Positions 9,300 to 17,747 of a DNA stretch of 24,954 bases are shown here, piece after piece. Position numbers and translations under genes: made by a program. The first letter of the stretch is position 1. Each line of letters starts with the position of its first letter. The notes beneath the pieces are model-generated. The model had not been told where the DNA came from. It searched no databases and was given only the letters and a program-made list of their open reading frames with translations. The DNA comes from a virus, in the IMG/VR virus record IMGVR_UViG_3300027704_000147, positions 1-24,954 of that record; one strand, written 5' to 3'.

Positions 9300-9713
9300 T
9301 TATACTATTTTTTTTGATATTTCATAAGAAGGATCTTTGTCTATTGTATAATTTAAACTTTTATGCGTATCAATTAAACCTTTACTTCTACCTATACTTA
9401 GTATTACTTTGCATCCGCTTATTTTAGCCACATACTCTAAGCCTGATACTAAAAGTTTACTAGCTTCTTTTTTGTCGGCTTCTTTATAATTAGCGTCTGA
9501 AACTATCCATTCCATCCAACCGATTTTAGAATTAGTAGTGTATATAAATCCGGCTATAATAGCTTTTCCGTGCTTTTCAACGATAAGTCCACCTGTTCCA
9601 TTTTCAGGTAATAATTCTTTAGTTGGATGCGTTTGCCATTCAGGCCACATTTTCCAAAGACCAACTAAAGTATCCCAATCAGATTCTTTTAATTTACGTA
9701 CACTTAATTCCAT
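9300..9713 (-). CDS. GNAT-fold protein, possibly non-catalytic (T7 gp13-like position)
   Basis: A 137-residue protein with the layout of the GNAT acetyltransferase fold: N-terminal RKLKESDWDTLVGLW (beta 1 and helix 1), GLIVEKHGKAIIAGFIYT (beta 2-3), WMEWIVSD (beta 4), a helix at about 78-98, CKVILSIG (beta 5) and HKSLNYTID, the usual 'YeklGF' position. The acetyl-CoA pyrophosphate loop (Q/R-x-x-G-x-G/A) expected after beta 4 is not visible; DANYKEADKKEASKLL stands there instead. It may therefore bind no acetyl-CoA or have a structural role. T7 gp13, also about 138 residues and located just before gp14-16, belongs as I recall to a GNAT-related family, so the order here is parallel. The fold call is moderately sure; activity is unknown. 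Confidence 0.7.
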   Translation of the reverse strand: MELSVRKLKESDWDTLVGLWKMWPEWQTHPTKELLPENGTGGLIVEKHGKAIIAGFIYTTNSKIGWMEWIVSDANYKEADKKEASKLLVSGLEYVAKISGCKVILSIGRSKGLIDTHKSLNYTIDKDPSYEISKKIV

Positions 9714-9723
9714 TTAATTTAAT

Positions 9724-11175
9724 TTAATATGATGATTCTACATATTGTGAAGACACTGCAAATAATTCTTTCATACCACCCACATCTGTTACCGTATCTG
9801 TAGATAGTTTTACTGTAGCAAAATAACCTTTTATACCAGTCATAGCTGCTCCCCAAAAAACTTCTCCGGCAGCAGCTGGACTATTATTTATAAGATTTGA
9901 CATGTATTTGTTCTCTTTACGAGAAAAACCTGCATGATTAATTGGAGGTGTTAAAATAGCAGGATATTGATTTCCATAATTATCATAAGATCCTTGATTA
10001 TAGCTATAAACTAAAGCTACAGTATCTTGAGTACCTAGATTGTATGCGTCTCCAGCAGCATTTATTGGCGTTCCAACGCTTGCTACTCCTGTAACTCCAG
10101 ATTTAAAGCTATCAACTTGCCAACCATTACCTCCTTCGTAGTTAACTGTCTTAAATACTTTAGACATACTAACTTTTGGGTTAAAAATAAACTCTATATT
10201 AGCTTTTTGCTGTACTCCGTAAAAATTAGAACGTTTAGCATCCGCAGCGTAATGCAACCATAAAACACCATCTTTAACAGTGTAATATTGATTTTTAATA
10301 CTACCTCCGTTATCTGGTTCGTAACCAAAGAAACTAGTAAAGCCATTTACGCCGTCATCAAAAGTAACCGTTGAGTATGTGCCAGAGAAAGGTTGTAAAG
10401 ATAATACATACTGCTTGCTGTGTATATCCCAAGCTCCTATTGCTTTACCTCTTTCGTCAATTGATCTGTCTAGTTCGCTTAGTTTGTCTCTAAAGTAGTC
10501 AAACATACCGTAATTAGATATTTCAGTTAAACCATCGTTAGACAACCTTAAAACTGCATTACGATCTTTATCTGTGAAGTATTTTCTATTACCGTATTTA
10601 GCAAAACTCTCTGGATTTCTACTTATACCAAAATTGCCAGAATAAGGTTGAACTGCACCTATAACAAGATTAGCAGATGTAACTGTTCCACCGCCTTCAG
10701 CTGAGTATATAGCATCTTTATCTATTAAAGCTCTACTTACTTTAGATTCTTGAAATATAGTTAAATTAGTGTTTTCTGCATAAAGTCTTTGTATTGATCC
10801 GTTAGCTGGATCTACACTTTTTATTATATCTTCACCTACAGAGAAAACGTTTGTATCGTTTATACCTGTTCTAGAATTAAATATACCAGAGTATATCATT
10901 GAATTAACCCTTAAAGATGCTCTTGGGTTGTCTTCTACTAAATAAGCTCTTACGCCAGGCTGTACAGATGCATTATTGTAACCACCAGTTATTCTAGCTT
11001 CTTCTACAGCCCAATTATAAACGCTTGATGCTGCTGGAGTAGGTATTATGCTTGTGTTGCCATATGTATTGTCTCCTCTGGAGCCATTCCACATAGGTGC
11101 GCTATTAGGCGCTGCGTCACTTAATGTCTTTCTCAGTATAAAACTGTTGAAATATTTAACTTCTATTACTCCCAT
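9724..11175 (-). CDS. Tail muzzle/stabilisation protein, beta-propeller-type part (483 aa)
   Basis: Resembles the C-terminal half of the muzzle (tail nozzle) proteins of crAss-like and related marine phages, which close the tail tube. Recognised stretches are VEEARITGGYNN, LIYSGIFNSRTG-like text (here MIYSGIFNSRTGINDTN), SVGEDIIKSVDPANGSIQRL, VSRALIDKDAIYSAEGGG, NPESFAKYGNRKYFTDKDRN and LRLSNDGLTEISNYGMFDYF. The repeats of short beta strands with Asp/Asn turns suit a propeller. There is no signal peptide or membrane segment. The ATG is preceded by an A/T-only leader (TAATATAATATG). It lies 39 bases after the 1506-residue gene and in the same reading phase, so the pair may be the two halves of what is a single protein elsewhere. 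The structural role is well supported; the exact position in the tail is inference. Confidence 0.75.
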   Translation of the reverse strand: MGVIEVKYFNSFILRKTLSDAAPNSAPMWNGSRGDNTYGNTSIIPTPAASSVYNWAVEEARITGGYNNASVQPGVRAYLVEDNPRASLRVNSMIYSGIFNSRTGINDTNVFSVGEDIIKSVDPANGSIQRLYAENTNLTIFQESKVSRALIDKDAIYSAEGGGTVTSANLVIGAVQPYSGNFGISRNPESFAKYGNRKYFTDKDRNAVLRLSNDGLTEISNYGMFDYFRDKLSELDRSIDERGKAIGAWDIHSKQYVLSLQPFSGTYSTVTFDDGVNGFTSFFGYEPDNGGSIKNQYYTVKDGVLWLHYAADAKRSNFYGVQQKANIEFIFNPKVSMSKVFKTVNYEGGNGWQVDSFKSGVTGVASVGTPINAAGDAYNLGTQDTVALVYSYNQGSYDNYGNQYPAILTPPINHAGFSRKENKYMSNLINNSPAAAGEVFWGAAMTGIKGYFATVKLSTDTVTDVGGMKELFAVSSQYVESSY

Positions 11176-11214
11176 ATTATATTATCACTTATTATTTAAA
11201 AAATCTCCAGTAAA

Positions 11215-14200
11215 TTACACAGGTCCAGACGGCTGTCCATTACCATCGTCACTTCTATCATATGGATTATATGCTTCAACAGCGTTACCTACCATAGGTA
11301 TTGCTGATTGTTTTATTTTTTTTCCATTTAGATCAAATTGAGCCGTATATTTTCTTTGAGAATTGCTAGAGGAGTTTACTTGAGGCTCATAGACTTCACT
11401 AGTTGTAAATGCTGAATTTTCTGTACCATATTCGCTATTAACACTGTTAATCTCTTGAACTGATTGATATACGTAATAATCTCCTTGTCTTGCAGCTGGA
11501 ACCCAATTTTGAGTTAGAGATGATTCTCTAAAAAACTGAGTAACATATTTTAAGGACCACTCTCTAGCGTATACAGTTTCAAATGTCGTTGGGTTGTTTA
11601 TAGTTAAGTTTTCAGCGTCAATTCTAGTCAATTGCCCTGTTAGTGATACTCTATAAGCATATACTTCGTTAGAAGATTCAGTTCCAAGTGAAGGATAATA
11701 AAAATCACCGTAAGATATATCTACAGTAATTCTACTTTCTGTTAAACCTGCTCCTCTTTTTTTATATGAATTACTATCTCTCCAGCTAGGTTGGTTACTT
11801 AAAGGGGTTGGAATAACCCTACTTGGAGGATCAGGTCCATCAAAAGAAGGACCTCCATCTACTGGATATAAAATTAATAATCTATAATCACCATACTGAT
11901 CTGCTGTTTGTAGGTAACCTTGATCTTTTCCAAAAACAAAAGTTTTTGAAACTGTAGATGTAACTGAAGATTGATCAGACGCCTGAGGAAACCAAGCTGT
12001 GGCACCTACTGAATCTTGTGCTATTCTATTTGGATCAACACTTGATCCAACGCCTTGTGTTATTTGGTATTCAGCAGAGTTTTTTAATATACCTGTTTTT
12101 GCAAAGTCATTTCCATTAGCGCTTGAGTTTAAGCTAGCATTATTAATGTTTATTTGCTCAGAACCAAAACGTATTTGAGAACCTTCTACATCTAAAACAT
12201 CCTGCCAAGTGCCTCCTGATGGTCTTATCTGTAAATAAGCAGTCCACGAAACCGTGTTGTAGGTAGGCTGGCGAGAAGACGATGAATCAATAAAAGAACT
12301 CCAAGGCCATTGTCTAAATTTAAAGTCAACCTTTAAAAAAGCTGTACCTGCGGTTAAAGAGTTGTTTCCGTTGCTAACGCTAGTATCTCTAGAACCTGTC
12401 TTGTAGTTACTGTTGTTCATCCTGTAAGGATTTCCTTCGTCATCTTGTACAGTTAAATCTACATTACCAGAGGATTGAACCGATGAAGAGGTGTTACTAA
12501 ATCCAGATTGTAGTAGTGATAAAAGCTCTATACCGTGTGTTCTTGAGCTTGCGCCACTTTCTGCGTTAAAACTATTTGGATATGGATCAGCTAAAGCTGA
12601 TGAGTAGTCTTCACACCAGAAAAAACCAGTAGATTGTATTCCTTTAGATATATCAGGTTGAGTTGAATTAGCTGCGTCATACTTGCCAAAACCTGGATTC
12701 ATAGGTTGTTTTCCAGCAACAGCTCCTATTTGCACAGTATAAGACAAGTTACCAGAATCAGTTACGGTGATGCTAAAACTATAATTTCCACTAACATCTA
12801 AAGGAGCAAAAACCTGTCCATCAGAAGGATTTATGCTTATAAGAGGTGTAGATGTTGGAACTTGATTTTTTATTTCCCAAGATAAATTGCTCGAAAGTTT
12901 GCCAGGTACAATAGTACCATTTGTACCTAAAAAAGTAAATATTGGAACATTTGGGTCTGTTCTGTCTTCTGATATAGCTGGGAAAAGAGCTGCATTTGTT
13001 ATAATAGGACCAATGTTACCTAAAATTACCGCAGGAACATCTACATTACCATAATTAATGATATTATTTGGGTCTGTTTTATTTATAACGCTAAAAGTAA
13101 ATATAAATGTATTTTTTAAAGCAGCTGTTTCAAAGTATTTTTCATTAACAACTTTTAATGTATAAGTTTTTTTATTGTCAACGTCAGCGCCATCTTCAAG
13201 CAACCAATCGCTTGTTATTACGGTTCCTTGTCCATTAGAAACGTTTACAAGTTTTATTTCTGCATTAGCTATAGGAACTCCATTTCCTAACCCAGAAGGT
13301 AAAGTAGCTGTAAAATTTAAAACAACAATATCTCCCTGGGGAGAAGCCTCTGTTTGCGAATAAAGAAAACCATCCTCACCATTAGAGTTCCATCCTTCTA
13401 AAGTTCCGTCGTCATTACCCGCTAACAAATTAAAATCGCTTATTAATCCAGTTGTAGAGGTTTCGTAAAATATATCTAATAAAGATTCAAATGGAGCCGT
13501 TTCAAATACACCTAAAAATATATTTTGTCTAGTATACCCCGTTATGCTACTTACCTGTGAAGAGCCTATTGGTTTAGACAGCGGCGTAGAAGCGGCAACT
13601 GAAACGTTATTTTGAGATATTCTAGCTACATAAGGATCTGAATCTGTTTGATATATAGTGCTATATGGAGGATTAACGGTTGCATCAATGAACATATTGT
13701 TTTGTTCTGATATAGACGCAACAGTCATTGTGTTGTCTTTTGGATAATAAGGCTCGTTATATGTAGGGGCAGTGTTATCAATGAAATTAGGCGTAACTCT
13801 ACCAAATAACTTAACGTCACTTCTGTACTGAAGCTGTTCGGGTCCCACTTCTGTTAAGTCTCTAGGCACTTTGTTTATATTATCGCTAATAAGAGATATA
13901 TGTGCAATAGTGTTTATTGGATCGGGCATATCAGCTCTTTGAGTAGAGGTGTAGTCTGGATAATCGTTTAATATACCGGGTAAGTAAACGTTGTAATAAT
14001 CTGTTTCTGTTTGCTTTACAACTACTTTATAAGAATACCAGCCCAAGGGATTGTAATTTGGACTAGTAGTATCACCATTCCATAAACCAGGAGTTCCTGT
14101 TATTATGTTGGAAACACTATTAATACCTGCATTTACTAGTATTTTTAAAGAATCTCCAGGCCATGAGTGTATGTCGTTAACTGATGGAGATACAGGTTCA

Positions 14201-15735
14201 CCTTTATAGGGATGATAATATGTTGATCCTTTAAAGTTCAAATCATTACCTCCAGTTGTTATTGTTTTTATTTGCGTATCTATAGGAGAAAGTATAGTAG
14301 TAGACTGTCTTCCATATCTATCAGAAAGCACTATACCAACTTGATAGTTTCTATTTTGTTTTAAAGTGTGTTCAGGGTACTCTATTTGACTCGTGGTATA
14401 AAGTGAATTATTAGTATTAGAAATATCAAATATTGACTTTTCAGTAACAGCTACATCATAATTTATAGTAGAAGGTGGAGTGTGTTTATCTTGAAAATTA
14501 CCATAAACAACTCTATTGCTAATTATTTCTTGACTAAGCGCTCTAACTGGCACTTTATCATAAACTCTTACTATTTCTGATTCAGGTAGTGTTTTATAAG
14601 GTTTTCTAGATTGATAATCGTAAGAATAGAAATCTGTTGATAAACCAACAAAAGTACTAGAAGGTATTGAATCTAATGTTTTTACGGTTAATGAGTTAGA
14701 ATCTTTCCAAACAATTTCTACTTGAGATACGTCGTAAGCAGATTCTAAATTTTGTCCTTGAATTGGTAATGGAATATGAAGTTTTACATTAGTAACTTTA
14801 TTACGCATAAATTCCACAATAGAACTTCTATAAGCTGAATCCTCATCACCGCTTAAAAAATAACCATCTTGCTGTGGTATAAATGCTTCTTGAGTAAAAG
14901 GAGCTAATATAGAGTATTCTCCATCAGAAAACTTAAACCTATAGCTAAAAGATACAAATTTATTTTTTAAATAATCAGGATCTCCAGGCCATTTAACGTC
15001 GTAATACATGTTATCCGTGGTTCCATCTGGTAATTTTGAAGAAGTAACATCCTGCGCTGCACACACCCATTGATTACGATTAGGATTAACAACAGTTGTA
15101 GAGTTTGGAATAAATTCGTTTGTATCTTGGTAATATAGCTCTATTACCTCGTAAGGATTATATTTTGCTATAGATACTAAATCTTCTGAATTATAGTGAG
15201 ATGAATTTGCTTGTGCTGTGGATACGTTTATTTTTCTTGGTTGATTTCTGTTATCAGTCCAAAATAACAAATTCTCTAAAGCGTTTACAGCGTTTATTGG
15301 ATTAGTTTTAGAGAAATTCAAATAAGCACCACTAACTAATTGAGATGCTTCTGTAGTTAAGGTGTTGTAAGAATATATGTAATTCAACGCCGTAGAAGAG
15401 TATAATATATTTCCTGGAAAACCTGGATCAGTATAATTTGTTAAAAAAACAAATATAGTACTAGATACTATGTCACTGTATAAGCCTATTGATTTTAATG
15501 TTCCAGTACTATGTCCTGCTAAAACGCTAAAATCAACTGGAACTGGATCGCTACCACTTGTGTTTATAAGAGCTTTTGAATTACCTAAAGCATTCTCTAA
15601 AGCACCTACGTCTTCGCCTTCTGATTTACTAACCTGTATATTAAATCCATCTCTATATTCACCTGAAGGTAGTAATCTACTATCAAGATCTTTATTCATT
15701 TTAGACTTTATAAAAGCATTTTTAACTTCAGCCAT
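11215..15735 (-). CDS. Large tail muzzle/nozzle protein with Ig-like insertion (1506 aa)
   Basis: The start is diagnostic: AEVKNAFIKSKMNKDLDSR, then LLPSGEYRDGFNIQVSKSEG and DVGALENALGN. This is the N-terminus of a tail stabilisation/muzzle family widespread in marine and crAss-like phages. It is functionally comparable to P22 gp10 or T7 gp12, which form the tail nozzle. Later family signatures include RFKFSDGEYSILAPFTQEAF (about 265-285) and VVKQTETDYYNVYLPGILND (about 570-590). From about 775 to 1010 the style changes to Thr/Ser/Val-rich beta sequence, including a cadherin- or Ig-like repeat (SINPSDGQV then SGNYSFSITVTD). The last 500 residues are again beta-rich with many Asn, Ser and Tyr. 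Its start is 5 bases after the 409-residue ring gene. Length is near or above the usual single-chain muzzle, although the propeller part is encoded separately downstream. Confidence 0.8.
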   Translation of the reverse strand: MAEVKNAFIKSKMNKDLDSRLLPSGEYRDGFNIQVSKSEGEDVGALENALGNSKALINTSGSDPVPVDFSVLAGHSTGTLKSIGLYSDIVSSTIFVFLTNYTDPGFPGNILYSSTALNYIYSYNTLTTEASQLVSGAYLNFSKTNPINAVNALENLLFWTDNRNQPRKINVSTAQANSSHYNSEDLVSIAKYNPYEVIELYYQDTNEFIPNSTTVVNPNRNQWVCAAQDVTSSKLPDGTTDNMYYDVKWPGDPDYLKNKFVSFSYRFKFSDGEYSILAPFTQEAFIPQQDGYFLSGDEDSAYRSSIVEFMRNKVTNVKLHIPLPIQGQNLESAYDVSQVEIVWKDSNSLTVKTLDSIPSSTFVGLSTDFYSYDYQSRKPYKTLPESEIVRVYDKVPVRALSQEIISNRVVYGNFQDKHTPPSTINYDVAVTEKSIFDISNTNNSLYTTSQIEYPEHTLKQNRNYQVGIVLSDRYGRQSTTILSPIDTQIKTITTGGNDLNFKGSTYYHPYKGEPVSPSVNDIHSWPGDSLKILVNAGINSVSNIITGTPGLWNGDTTSPNYNPLGWYSYKVVVKQTETDYYNVYLPGILNDYPDYTSTQRADMPDPINTIAHISLISDNINKVPRDLTEVGPEQLQYRSDVKLFGRVTPNFIDNTAPTYNEPYYPKDNTMTVASISEQNNMFIDATVNPPYSTIYQTDSDPYVARISQNNVSVAASTPLSKPIGSSQVSSITGYTRQNIFLGVFETAPFESLLDIFYETSTTGLISDFNLLAGNDDGTLEGWNSNGEDGFLYSQTEASPQGDIVVLNFTATLPSGLGNGVPIANAEIKLVNVSNGQGTVITSDWLLEDGADVDNKKTYTLKVVNEKYFETAALKNTFIFTFSVINKTDPNNIINYGNVDVPAVILGNIGPIITNAALFPAISEDRTDPNVPIFTFLGTNGTIVPGKLSSNLSWEIKNQVPTSTPLISINPSDGQVFAPLDVSGNYSFSITVTDSGNLSYTVQIGAVAGKQPMNPGFGKYDAANSTQPDISKGIQSTGFFWCEDYSSALADPYPNSFNAESGASSRTHGIELLSLLQSGFSNTSSSVQSSGNVDLTVQDDEGNPYRMNNSNYKTGSRDTSVSNGNNSLTAGTAFLKVDFKFRQWPWSSFIDSSSSRQPTYNTVSWTAYLQIRPSGGTWQDVLDVEGSQIRFGSEQININNASLNSSANGNDFAKTGILKNSAEYQITQGVGSSVDPNRIAQDSVGATAWFPQASDQSSVTSTVSKTFVFGKDQGYLQTADQYGDYRLLILYPVDGGPSFDGPDPPSRVIPTPLSNQPSWRDSNSYKKRGAGLTESRITVDISYGDFYYPSLGTESSNEVYAYRVSLTGQLTRIDAENLTINNPTTFETVYAREWSLKYVTQFFRESSLTQNWVPAARQGDYYVYQSVQEINSVNSEYGTENSAFTTSEVYEPQVNSSSNSQRKYTAQFDLNGKKIKQSAIPMVGNAVEAYNPYDRSDDGNGQPSGPV

Positions 15736-15740
15736 TCAAT

Positions 15741-16970
15741 TTAGTATTTAATCCATTTAGATTTACCTCGAGCAATCTGAACAAACTCATTTAATTTTAT
15801 ATTTGATAATCTAATCTTAGCATTTCTTAGTTTAGCACTTTTTTCTCTTCTGAGTCTCTGTACGACATACTCAGGTTGATTTATTCTAGTAGCTATTATA
15901 GCATGACTAATATGGGCATATAAAGCTTCTTCTGCTAACTTAGGTATTTTCATGTCAGCATCATAACCTAAACCATCAGAAATATATTCTAAAATTATTA
16001 GTTTTTGTGCTAAGTCACTAGAAAAAGACATTTTGCCGCTTTTTTCATTTATAGTAAACCATCCGTTTACTTGAGCTGTTTCAGGCTGTAAACCATATCT
16101 TTGTCCAAAATAGTTATCTCCATACATGCCGCCATATCCTAAACCGTCTGACAATAGCATACCCGTCAAATTGCTTTGAGCAGCATTGATTTGATCTAGA
16201 TTATTTGCGTTCCAGCGGGTTTCAGTTTGAGAAGAAAACTCTAAATTTTGACTGTCACTTTCTTGTATGGGTAAACCTTCGTTATCTTGAGCGGGTACTT
16301 CATAAGGATTACTAGTGAGCGTGGTGGGGTATATAATATGCTTTATTCCTTGACCATCAATCCAAGATACATTAACATAGTTTACGTAATCTTGAGGCAA
16401 TGGAACGCTTAAATTAGCAGGTATACTAAGCTCTTGAGATCTTATACTTTTTAAAGTGTCATAGCTAAATTCTTGTAAACCTCTTTTAGCGAAAAATATT
16501 ACGTCAGTTGTTTTGGCACTTGGAATTAGTTTACCTGCACCAACGTAGCCAACCATAAAATTAGTTATAACATCTTCTAAAGAAGTGTAAGCGTAACCAC
16601 CGTAGTTATCTTCCACTGTAGTTCCAAAAGCATCTCTATTACCGTACGAACCTCCAAACTGACTTAACAGCTGAACTACAAAAGATTCTGTTCCAAGAGG
16701 TGGTATAGTTGCTAGAGTTATAACGTTATTTTCAACAGTGTATGCGTTTACATATTCTTGATATTGATTAGCCAACCCGTTAGGACTTACGTATAATCTA
16801 AAGTTGTTTAAATTGTATGTGTCCGTATTGGGATCATAATTTCCAAATGTTAAGTCGGTGTCAAATGTAGTTGTTAGCCTAGTGTTAACTATAGGAGCTT
16901 CAAATGTTTGAGAACCAGCGTAATACTGCGCATTTGTTTCTGTTATTAAACCATTATTTGGTGTAGCCAT
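15741..16970 (-). CDS. Tail ring/tube protein (409 aa)
   Basis: A virion neck protein of the kind found just before the muzzle gene in crAss-like and marine podovirus-type phages, where several 12-fold rings join portal and muzzle. Recognisable stretches are LNNFRLYVSPNG, FFAKRGLQEFSYDTLKSIRSQEL (about 165-190), SVPLPQDYVNYVNVSWIDGQGIKHIIYPT, QRYGLQPETAQVNGWFTIN, LIILEYISDGLGYDADMKIP and the basic C-terminus KIRLSNIKLNEFVQIARGKS. The N-terminal 120 residues look like a separate beta domain, and the C-terminal 100 residues are helical and basic. There are no membrane segments. It follows the 237-residue connector gene by 3 bases and precedes the muzzle gene by 5 bases, so the three form one translational cluster. 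The family assignment is from memory of homologues; which ring it forms is not known. Confidence 0.72.
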   Translation of the reverse strand: MATPNNGLITETNAQYYAGSQTFEAPIVNTRLTTTFDTDLTFGNYDPNTDTYNLNNFRLYVSPNGLANQYQEYVNAYTVENNVITLATIPPLGTESFVVQLLSQFGGSYGNRDAFGTTVEDNYGGYAYTSLEDVITNFMVGYVGAGKLIPSAKTTDVIFFAKRGLQEFSYDTLKSIRSQELSIPANLSVPLPQDYVNYVNVSWIDGQGIKHIIYPTTLTSNPYEVPAQDNEGLPIQESDSQNLEFSSQTETRWNANNLDQINAAQSNLTGMLLSDGLGYGGMYGDNYFGQRYGLQPETAQVNGWFTINEKSGKMSFSSDLAQKLIILEYISDGLGYDADMKIPKLAEEALYAHISHAIIATRINQPEYVVQRLRREKSAKLRNAKIRLSNIKLNEFVQIARGKSKWIKY

Positions 16971-16973
16971 TTT

Positions 16974-17687
16974 TTAACTTTTTTTATTTGTTTCTTCGGC
17001 TTGAACTAAAGCGGCTGCCGTTTGTATTATTTGAGGGTCTCTTATTATGATACCAGAATACAATAATATTTTTAATACAACTTCAGTTTGCTCTGATGCG
17101 TGTAATTCGATATCAGTAGAAAGAATACTTTGATATTCGTATTGACCTAATGATCCAGGAGTAAAACCCCACACTACGTCCTTAGGTTTTCGCACGTAAT
17201 CTACTTTTATTTTATCTATTATAGTTAAAGGTTTTATAAAAAGCTTTTGATTTTCATAAAGATAAGCTGGATTTATAACGCTTGGCTTAGTTAATTTAGA
17301 TTGATTAGCATAATAAAACTCACGTCTATCAAGTCTTTGAACAACTTTTTCTTCGTTGTAAAGCACATTACCTAATCTATAAAAAATAACTTCATCACCA
17401 TAAGAATCTATTGTTGGAAGCGAAAAGTAGTTAGTATTAGCTACAAGAGTCGCTGGTCCAAGTGTTTTGAATATAGCTATTTTTTCGTCAATATTTTCTT
17501 GTCTATCTGCATAATCTGTATCTGCCTGAGGCACACGTAGTTGCTGATTAAGATCATCGAAGTATTTTTCAAATATCTCTAACTGTACTTGTGTTGCTAC
17601 TGTGTTAAACTCAGTCGGGGTCATGTAACCACGCTGCTCTTTATTCAGTATCATTAAAACAGTTTGATATACTGTATTTACGTCCAT
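16974..17687 (-). CDS. Head-tail connector / ring protein (237 aa)
   Basis: The N-terminus (VNTVYQTVLMILNKEQRGYMTPTEFN) followed by VQLEIFEKYFDDLNQ is typical of a small connector family that sits between capsid and muzzle genes in crAss-like and marine phages. In size and place it corresponds to P22 gp4 or T7 gp11 adaptor proteins, which dock under the portal. Residues 1-75 are helical. Residues about 90-190 are beta-rich (YFSLPTIDSYGDEVIFYRLG, IDKIKVDYVRKPKDVVWGF). The C-terminus is a helix rich in Ala and Glu (QIIQTAAALVQAEETNKKS). It begins after a hairpin terminator and its A/T-only leader has no Shine-Dalgarno sequence. It ends 3 bases before the 409-residue ring gene. The structural role is likely; the precise ring is inferred. 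Confidence 0.72.
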   Translation of the reverse strand: MDVNTVYQTVLMILNKEQRGYMTPTEFNTVATQVQLEIFEKYFDDLNQQLRVPQADTDYADRQENIDEKIAIFKTLGPATLVANTNYFSLPTIDSYGDEVIFYRLGNVLYNEEKVVQRLDRREFYYANQSKLTKPSVINPAYLYENQKLFIKPLTIIDKIKVDYVRKPKDVVWGFTPGSLGQYEYQSILSTDIELHASEQTEVVLKILLYSGIIIRDPQIIQTAAALVQAEETNKKS

Positions 17688-17704
17688 AGCAATTTTTTAT
17701 TATT

Positions 17705-17736
17705 ATTAAAATAAAGGAGGCTCTCGCCTCCCTTAT
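17705..17736 (-). terminator. Intrinsic terminator between 254-aa gene and connector gene
   Basis: Six-base GC stem GGAGGC / GCCTCC with a four-base loop (plus-strand 17716-17731), extended after one mismatch by four A/T pairs. Read on the minus strand it is followed by TTTATTTT. It lies within the 60-base gap after the 254-residue gene and before the 237-residue gene. Its place and T-rich tail fit a rho-independent terminator for leftward transcription; partial read-through to the tail genes is possible. Confidence 0.75.
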
Positions 17737-17747
17737 AATATTACATG

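Noticed and set aside
9711-9730. Tandem TTAAT repeat between the 483- and 137-residue genes
   Set aside because: Only about three copies in a 10-base gap and flank of an AT-rich genome. It is probably just the A/T leader of the GNAT-like gene.
11176-11217. Programmed frameshift or simple read-through joining the 1506- and 483-residue proteins
   Set aside because: The genes are in the same phase, so no frameshift is needed. Three in-frame stops lie in the gap, so read-through would have to pass all of them. I see no slippery or pseudoknot structure.
17688-17747. Bacteroidota-type promoter for the 237-residue connector gene
   Set aside because: TATTTTAA resembles the -7 box, but no TTG stands 17-23 bases upstream; that position is the GC stem of the terminator.
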